Shown: piece after piece, positions 57,554-64,000 of the stretch | How positions within the stretch are numbered: position 1 is the stretch's first letter | Layout of the letters: every line of letters begins with the position of its first letter | Assembly (NCBI RefSeq): GCF_026210795.1 | Contig: NC_089430.1 | Span: 3,968,001-4,032,000 of the forward strand | DNA length: 64,000 nucleotides | Source of the DNA: Rhizophagus irregularis | Taxonomy: Eukaryota > Glomeromycota > Glomeromycetes > Glomerales > Glomeraceae | Direction of reading: 5' to 3' | Translations under genes and position numbers: made by a program | Notes under the pieces: model-generated | What the model was told of the DNA's origin: nothing | Databases searched by the model: none | The model's input: the letters and a program-made list of their open reading frames with translations, nothing else

Positions 57554-58873
57554 CCAAAAAAAAAAAAATATCTTATTAAACTCTCGTACAATTAAAAAAA
57601 ACATACTCAAATTCTGGGATCTCATGTAAGTATATTAAGTATATTCTCTCATATAATTAAAAATAAGATTTTATCATCCAGTTTACATTTTAAAAATCAA
57701 ATAAAAAGTGTTAATATATAGAAAAAAATATTTATATAGGAATAGTTCTAAAATTTTAATTTTGCATGCGAGGTTTTTTTAAGGTTTTTTTTTTAAATAA
57801 ATTAATAATATTTTTTTTTTAATCTCATACTTTTGTAGATTGTATAATAAAGAATGGTCAATATTTCTTTTTTATTTAAATGTGGAATTGCTTAGTATAT
57901 TATAGCAGGATACAATATATAGTAACGGTAAGTTGTGTAATTTAGTTTGTCACAAATGGGTATAATTATACTAATGTATAAATTCATTTTATCCTTTATA
58001 AGATATAGCATTCAAATTTTTAGAATGAAGATTAAATTTTTAAAAAGAATTGTTAATTAATAATTAAAAATTTTTTATTTATTGTATTGATTTCAAAAAC
58101 AGATATATTCGCGAAAAATTGGAGATTGTATTTATAAGGAGGATCAATGAACAAGATCAAATTAGATAGGGAATAATATAAACACTAGCGGCCTGTACAA
58201 AACTTTTATGACTCAGCAAACATAATGGAAAAGGCACAATACAACATTTTCGTGAGAGAGAGAGAGAGAAAGAGAGATTTAAATGAAGAGATATGAAGCA
58301 CATATGCACGGGATGCTAGTATTGAAACTATTGTTGTAAAGTTTATTATCAATTGTAATTTTTCGTTAACCCTCAAAAATTTAGCTTTTTTGTATAAACG
58401 GGTTCTTTATTTTTATAGGACTAGAGATATTGTTGGAAATACTAGAAATGGCACATTGTTGGTGACATAGAAGTAGCTAAAGTTGAATGCTGGTAAAGTA
58501 GTAAAATGTTTTATCAAAGCATTTTGATTCTCTTATAATATAATAATAATAATAATGTGCAAATCAAATTTTCACTAATAATTATATTATTGTCTCGTCT
58601 TACTCATAAATAGATTTTGTATTTTTTACATTAAAAGAAGGTTATTAAAATTGAATAATTTTATGAACCAATTTATAATAATTATTATTTTATAAATTTC
58701 TTATAGAAGTAATTAATATTTTAGTTGAAGCCCAATTCATAGAAAATTTTTTTTAAAAAAAATAATTTTACTGCCAGAACAATATTAACTTTTAATACTA
58801 GATGTGTAAATTCTTTCAGAAAATATATGTAAAAGCAATAATAAAAAAAATTGACAATTTTCTACATATAAAT
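57554..58873. other. Gene-free AT-rich stretch with a GA microsatellite
   Basis: About 1.3 kb of AT-rich DNA. The only distinct feature is a GA run at 58253-58277 (TGAGAGAGAGAGAGAGAGAA and on). No gene is supported. Confidence 0.45.
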
Positions 58874-59471
58874 TTAAATTTGACATTGATCTAAAAAAAA
58901 ATGAAATTGAGCAGAACCTGCTTCAAATTTATGATTTTCTTTATCTTTACCACCTGTTACTTTCCACTTAACGGTCATTTCTCCATTGACTAATATTTTT
59001 TTGTTTATAACTATTATTTTCAAACTCTTCAGATACATATAAATGGCAAAACTCAGTTGGCCTTTTATATAATTATGTTCCCCCCAGTTTTTATCATTTA
59101 GTAACCTCCCTATTTTATCAAATGCTCCTTCTCCTTTAAAACTACAAAAATAAGATGATCTACAAGGAGAATAATGCGTAATATATTTTTTAAAAAGACC
59201 AACAAATGCATCTTCACTGCAATGTATTGAGAATGTTTGCTCTCCTACTGCAGTATGATGGTTATTGAGCCGTTTCTGCAATTCTTTAACTATAATCCTT
59301 TTGAGATGTAAAAGTTCTGATTTTGAAACTGAACAAATATGCTGTGGAGGCATGTTATATGCTATGTGTTTTAATGTCTCATGTCTTTGCAGTTCTACTT
59401 GACTTTTGAAACCTTTAGTACACCTTTTGCAAATAGAGCAGTAGAACCTGGCTGGATTTTTGAACGAGTGT
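58874..59471 (-). CDS. C2H2-like zinc-finger protein, terminal exon (partial)
   Basis: The minus-strand frame runs from a good acceptor (TTTCTTTATTTAG at 59484-59472) to a stop at 58874, about 199 codons. It reads HSFKNPARFYCSICKRCTKG, with FKSQVELQRHETLKH completing a C2H2-like finger, then a basic helix (LKRIIVKELQKRLNNHH) and a mixed domain containing SIHCSEDAFVGLFKKYITHY and CSFKGEGAFDKIGRLLND. It has no ATG of its own. The intron would run up to a donor-like AAAG|GTATGA near 59590, but the exon before that shows no start, so the gene is 5'-incomplete, mis-spliced or decayed. Extension of the frame upstream (MNVCIIQIAF...) is hydrophobic intron translation. The family is not recognised. 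Confidence 0.55.
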
Positions 59472-59813
59472 CTAAATAAAGAAATTATTAGAAAAAAATA
59501 ACAAAAAACAAAAAAAAAATAACTAAAGAATAAAAAAAAGTCAAATATATTATCAATAAAAGCTATTTGTATAATACATACATTCATACCTTTAGTTAGA
59601 TGGATTGGTAATTATGATAGATAGGTTGGCCGCTACCCTTAAATGAACTTATTTTTATTTTGACGTGAAAATTGATTAAAAATATATATATATTTTTTTT
59701 GATCTACATATCACCTAGTACAAGATCTTTGCGTAGCTTGTCAATCTTATATTACACAAAATAACAATAAAGCATTTATGTTATAAAATTGTAATGAACC
59801 AAATCCGCCCATA

Positions 59814-59951
59814 TGATAAGTTTTGTCAGGGTTTGCTTTTTTCAAAGTTTCACCAACTTTTTAACAAGACTTTCATATAGTTTTGGCAAAGTTTTGCTAT
59901 TTCAGCATTTCACCAACTTGCCAAAACCCCTAGTTTCTTTAGCAACCTTAC
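59814..59951. repeat. Decayed relative of the 244-bp hAT-like MITE
   Basis: CAAAGTTTCACCAACTTTTT and on, then TATAGTTTTGGCAAAGTTTT and CTTGCCAAAACCCCTAG, ending TTTAGCAACCTTA, follow the order of the element at 62175-62418 from its middle to its right end. The left end is missing. Confidence 0.55.
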
Positions 59952-59961
59952 ATATGACTAG

Positions 59962-60316
59962 TACAGATAACTCTTCTTATAACGAATTTTAATATAACGA
60001 ATTTTACAATATAACAGATCTTCAGTGTGGTACAGATTTTAAAATATGAAAAAAATCTCATTATATCAAATTTTACTAATTAAATGCCATATACTATTTA
60101 ATAAAGTAAAATTTATAAATCATATATAAAAAATACCTCTTTTAATAACAAATTTTCTTTTATAACAAATTTTTTTTCAATATAATGAAATATTTTGTGT
60201 AATTTGCAGTTTTGCATTACAAAATACAATTATCATACAACAATATATTTTAATATACCAAAATTTTTCATTATATTAACAAATATTTCTATAATAAAAG
60301 TCTGATCAATCTGAAC
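59962..60316. mobile_element. Possible Tigger-like MITE, degenerate
   Basis: The left edge TACAGATAACTCTTCTTATA followed by ACGAATTTTAATATAACGAA resembles pogo/Tigger termini. The right edge (reverse complement TTCAGATTGATCAGACTTTT) is only roughly matching. Interior TATAACAAATTTT words repeat. Ends and class are uncertain. Confidence 0.35.
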
Positions 60317-60329
60317 TAGTGTTTCGCAA

Positions 60330-60670
60330 ATGATTTGGTCAAATCGAATCAATTCAGATTTGATTCGTAATTTGATTCAATTCGATTCAAAAATTTTGAT
60401 TTGCAAATCGAATTCGAATTTCAAATCCAGATTTGAGCTTCAAATCCAAATTAAAAATATAAGATTTGATTTGATTTCAAATCAAATTTAAATCAGCCTA
60501 AACTAATTTGATCAAATCCAATCCAAATCAAATCCAAATCAAATCCAAATTAAATCCAAATCAAATCCAAATCAAATCCAAATCAAATCCAAATCGATTT
60601 GATTTGACTGAATCAAATAAATTTGACTTCAAATGATCAGATTTGGTCAGATGACTCAGATCAAATCACA
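60330..60670. repeat. CAAAT/ATTTG satellite with 11-bp AAATCCAAATC tandem core
   Basis: About seven direct copies of AAATCCAAATC lie at 60525-60600. They are flanked on the left by the same words in both orientations (GATTTGATTTGATT, AATTCGATTC, CAAATCGAATT), so the block can fold back on itself. It lies about 180 bp upstream of the hAT pseudogene. Confidence 0.7.
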
Positions 60671-60849
60671 ATAAAATTAGATCATCTAGTGATCTACATC
60701 ACTATTCACTACATATGATAAATTGATAATCTCTTTTTTTTCGCTTTCATTTTACCATTTTGCCACTTTGAATTTTTCCAAAATTAGACTTAAAATTAAA
60801 ATTAATTAATTTACCAAAATTTTACTAATTAAATGATATTTTTAAAGAT

Positions 60850-62174
60850 ATGGATTTAGAGGATATGAATATTGATGAAGACATTGAAGTTGATAATGAT
60901 GCGTCTAATAAATCAATAATTTCGGAAGAAAGAGAAGGTGTTAGTAAAGCAAGTGACGTATGGAAGTATTTTACGAAGGATGTAAGCTATAAACAAAATA
61001 AAAAGGCGAAGTGTAATTTATGTGGAGTTACTTATATATGTACTGGAGGCAGTACATCGAATTTGAATAAACATATAAAAAACAAACATTCTGGCTCTGA
61101 AAAATTACAAGAAATGTCTATTAAAGATATTCTTAAGGCTGTGCCAAAGGTAAATATATAGAATTATAATTTATTTAAGTAATTGTTATTAAGTATTAAC
61201 AAATCTATATTATTTATTAGTGGAGATACAATAATAATGAAATGTTAAAGTGTCTTATTAAGTGGATCATTATTAATCAGCACTCATTTACAGTAGTTAA
61301 AGAATCAGCTTTTGCAAATCTTATATATACACTCCAACCCGATGCTAGACTAATCTCAGCTGATACTGTCAAAAAAAGAATTATGGATTTATATGAAAAT
61401 AATGTAAACAAAGTTAAAGAATCTTTTAAGAATATTAGAGAAAAGATCTCTTTTACCATTGATATTTGGACGTCTCCCTCTTCAAAATTATTTTTATCAT
61501 TAACTGCTCATTATATTGATAATGATTAGAAATTGAGAAATGTACTGGTTGATTTTATATAAATCTTTGTTAATTTTTTTTTTTTATTAATTTTTTTGCT
61601 TTAACCTTCAATTTAAATATTTAATTCATTTAATTTTGATTAATTTAAGGTAAACATACGGGAGAGAATATTAAAAATACATTTATGACTGGAATAAGTA
61701 AACTATCATTACAAAATAAGGTAAATTTCGGTTTGTTTTATTAAAATTATATTGTTGTAATTTATTAATTTAATAATATTATTTACAGATAATGGGAATT
61801 ACGACTGACAATGCAGCCAATAATCTAACATTTATTGATGCATTAGCAAAAAATAATAGTTTTTTTCAAAAGGAAAACCATTTTAGGTGTTTTGCTCACG
61901 TCATTAATTTATGTGTTCAAGATATTTTAAAAGAATTAGATGATAGATTTTTAAGTCAGGTAAGATAATTGTATTTATTTATCAATAAAATTGTATGATT
62001 TTATTAAACAAATATTTTATTTCATAATATATAGCTTCGAACACTTTTAGGTAAAATCCACTATTCTCCACAACGTCAAGAAAAATTGAGTTCCAACTGT
62101 AAACTACATGAAATCATTAATTTAAAAGTTGTTTTAAACGTGTCAACTCGTTGGAATTCTACATTTGATATCAC
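60850..62174 (+). pseudogene. Second hAT transposase gene, 5' part, with in-frame stop
   Basis: Five exon pieces: 60850-61149, 61221-~61556, 61650-61720, 61789-61959, 62035-62174. It starts MDLEDMNIDEDIEVD. The BED finger is SDVWKYFTKD...CNLCGVTYICTGG...NLNKHIKNKH. Then come REKISFTIDIWTSPSSKLFL, then YIDND followed by TAG at 61527-61529 where this family normally has Trp, and the donor of that exon is also lost. The catalytic region continues GKHTGENIKN, then MGITTDNAANNLTFIDAL, then CFAHVINLCVQDIL and NVSTRWNSTFDI. There a MITE splits the gene, and the C-terminal half (dimerisation domain) is absent. It is distinct in sequence from the hAT at 46693. Confidence 0.82.
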
Positions 62175-62418
62175 TAAGGTTGCTTGTCTAAACCTCTTCA
62201 AAATCTTACGATTAGTTTCGTCAAAATTTTACTATAGATTTATTATAGTTTCAGCAGAGTTTCAGCAGTTTCGGCATTTATAATAAGTTTCGGCAGTTTC
62301 GCCTTTCTCCAAAGTTTCACCAGTTTTTTAATATAACTTTAATATAGTTTCAGCAGAATTTCGCTTTTTGGCGAAACGCCATCTTGCCTAAACCCCTAGG
62401 TTTCGGCAAGCAACCTTA
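62175..62418. mobile_element. hAT-like MITE, copy 2, inside the hAT pseudogene
   Basis: 244 bp with perfect 12-bp inverted ends TAAGGTTGCTTG / CAAGCAACCTTA and an exact 8-bp duplication GATATCAC (62167-62174, 62419-62426). The insertion point is the TRWNSTFDI codon block of the transposase. It is nearly identical to 5128-5374 and more intact, so it is probably the younger copy. Confidence 0.88.
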
Positions 62419-62426
62419 GATATCAC

Positions 62427-62710
62427 TGGTCAAAATAGTCCATTTCGTCCAAATTTCAAATTGACGAATATTGGACGAAAGTTGGTCTAATTTTGGCTGA
62501 TCATTACCAAAAAAATCGTCAAAATTAAAATGCACGATTTGCACAGTTCGCCTGCCACTTGGCAATTACAATTCGGCAAAAATTCATTAAAAAATCGGAA
62601 ATAACTATTCGTCAACTTTTACTAGACATTCGTCCAAATTTCAAATTGCCGAATGTTGGACAAAATTGAGTCTAATTTTGTCTAATTATTAACGATTTTT
62701 ATGTATTTAG
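62427..62710. repeat. Direct repeat of about 75 bp, 185 bp apart
   Basis: CGTCCAAATTTCAAATTGAC at 62446 recurs as CGTCCAAATTTCAAATTGCC at 62631. Each copy is followed by GAAT(A/G)TTGGAC and a GTCTAATTTTG block. CGTC/GACG words in each unit are partly palindromic. It replaces the expected continuation of the hAT gene, so it marks a second, unclassified insertion or a rearrangement. Confidence 0.55.
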
Positions 62711-62827
62711 CTTATTTTTAATTTTGTAATAGCAATCAATTAATTATATTTTACTATTTCGCTTTATTAAAAATTACATATTAAAAAGTATTATATTAAA
62801 TTTCTAATATCTACAGTATCTGTCTAT

Positions 62828-62990
62828 TTACACCTACCATCTACCATCCACCATTTACCATTTACTATCGTCAACCATTGTCAACCATTATTAACTATCG
62901 TCCACATCCATTGTCCACTACCCATCATTCACCATCCATCGTTCACCATCATCCACCATCATCCACCATTATCTACTCATCCAAAATTAT
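62828..62990 (+). repeat. CCACCAT microsatellite-like tract
   Basis: Irregular runs of CCATCCACCAT, CCATCATCCA and CATTCACCATCC words. Translation of one frame gives a His/Pro/Ser-rich string with no meaning beyond the repeat. Confidence 0.65.
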
Positions 62991-62999
62991 CTACAACTC

Positions 63000-64000
63000 A
63001 CTCAGCTATCTGACAAAAGTCCGAAAGAGAAACCTAATAAAAAAAATAAAGAAATGGTTAGTAAACCGATTCTTTAATAAAAAAAAATTTAAGTTTCAAA
63101 ATATTTTGCAACTTACCCAACCAAAAATCTGAAGTGGAAACTTACCCATATATCCAAAGCCCAACCAAAAGTCAAAACCTACAAAATAGAAAAAAAATTA
63201 AAATAAAATTTAAAAAAAATCCTTTTTAAAATAAGTTTTGAAGTTTCACTTCAAAACTTACCCATATATCCAAAGCCCAAGAACTGAAAGTTGAAACCTA
63301 CAAAATAGAAAAATAATCAAAAATAAAATTAAAAAATATTTTTTTTTAAATTAAGTTTCAAAGTTTCTTCGAAACATACCCACATATCCAAAGCCCAAGA
63401 ACCGAAAGTCGAAACCTACAAAAAAGAAAAAAGAAACAATTAAAAAATATTTTTTTTTAAAAGTTTCGATTCTTTCATTCCGATCAAAATTTACATATAA
63501 TATATTCAACGTCCAATAACCAAAATCCTAAACCTACAAAATAAAAGAAAAAAAAATTAAAAAAATAATTTTATTTAAAAAAAGTTTTGAAGTTTTTACT
63601 CCGAAACTCACCCGTATATTCAACACCCAAGAACCGAAGGCTAAACCTACAAAATAGAAGAAAAAAAAATTTTAAAAAATATTTTTTAAAAAAAAGTTTT
63701 GAAGTTTTACTTCAAAACCTACCTATATATCCAACGTCTAAGAACTGAAAGAAACCTACAAAATAGAAAAAAGATACAATTAAAAAAAAATTTTGTTTAA
63801 AAAGTATAAAGATTCGTACTTACAAATCTTGGGTATTCTGTTCTTTGGAATCCCACCCGAGACACCTGAGACCTAAAAAAAAAATAGAAAAAGAACGGTT
63901 AGAAACTGTTCATAATATTAAAAATAAAAAATAAAAAATTAAGATTTATAGTTACTTACGAATCTTGATTTTTCATTGTTCTTCGGAACTCGAAAGCCTA
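63000..64000 (-). repeat. Tandem array of about 118-bp units resembling intron plus micro-exon
   Basis: CCTACAAAATAG-type words recur at 63178, 63297, 63415, 63533, 63646, 63755 and 63872, spacings 109-119 bp. On the minus strand each unit shows a T-rich tract, TTCTATTTTGTAG, a short conserved block, then GTAAGT or a similar donor. The blocks are 63297-63262 and 63415-63380 (36 nt each) and 63178-63146 (33 nt). In phase 0 these read VSTFSSWALDIW, VSTFGSWALDMW and VLTFGWALDIW. The other units carry stops or a 35-nt block. Two outer units at the right edge (ending AAGATTT|GTAAGT and AAGATTC|GTAAGT) have a different block. The array continues past the window. Confidence 0.7.

Noticed and set aside
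62878-63132. 84-aa His/Pro/Ser-rich open frame
   Set aside because: Translation of the CCACCAT microsatellite.
63000-64000. CRISPR-like array
   Set aside because: Eukaryotic context, ~118-bp units with diverged A/T linkers instead of short identical repeats with unique spacers.

Overview
This is a eukaryotic window. The genes have many short GT-AG introns (one of them GC-AG), the intergenic DNA is very AT-rich, and the gene set is fungal. The combination of compact multi-intron genes, AT-rich spacers, hAT/BED elements and long LINEs fits an arbuscular mycorrhizal fungus of the Rhizophagus type (Glomeromycotina). That assignment is inference from style and content; no marker gene here proves it.

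Layout. 934-3266 carries an eIF4E-family (4E-HP class) gene with an SR-rich N-terminal extension. 3.3-13 kb is a gene-poor tract of repeats: several MITEs, a 1 kb Harbinger-like element and copies of a long tRNA-derived SINE. 13.0-43.6 kb is a dense block of housekeeping genes: an orphan membrane-type protein, a BTB-BACK protein, the R-SNARE VAMP7, a prenylated ubiquitin-fold protein (UBL3/MUB), a PIH1 protein, NAA15, ATG7, a PRPP synthetase, a CDF zinc transporter, threonine aldolase, glycogen branching enzyme, RPF1, a short heme-thiolate peroxidase, a UPF0303 protein and a small orphan gene. I rebuilt exon chains from splice signals, reading frame and family similarity; each closes on one open frame. 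Many neighbours are head-to-head with short shared upstream regions (ATG7/PRS 166 bp, PIH1/NAA15 292 bp, UPF0303/orphan 150 bp), which suggests shared promoters.

43.9-64 kb is accessory DNA. A decayed multi-exon gene (44-45 kb) is followed by a nest: a TA-flanked Tigger/pogo-like element with 147-bp internal repeats (45273-57551) was invaded at one 15-16 bp target by both an ORF1/ORF2 LINE (45953-56264) and a 1 kb SINE (56281-57255), and a 2.4 kb hAT element (46693-49119, perfect 8-bp target duplication) then landed in LINE ORF1. Further right are a C2H2-like gene fragment, an AAATCCAAATC satellite, a second hAT pseudogene split by a 244-bp MITE, and a tandem array (63.0-64.0 kb, running off the end). 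Each ~118-bp unit of that array looks on the minus strand like an intron plus a ~36-nt micro-exon.

Functions represented are translation control, N-terminal acetylation, autophagy and vacuolar fusion, nucleotide precursor synthesis, zinc export, glycogen synthesis and ribosome assembly. I see no operon-like logic and no complete metabolic cluster. The most unusual items are the micro-exon-like array, the shared LINE/SINE target, the very long tRNA-headed SINE, and a Trp-to-Cys change at the expected eIF4G-binding position of the 4E-HP protein.
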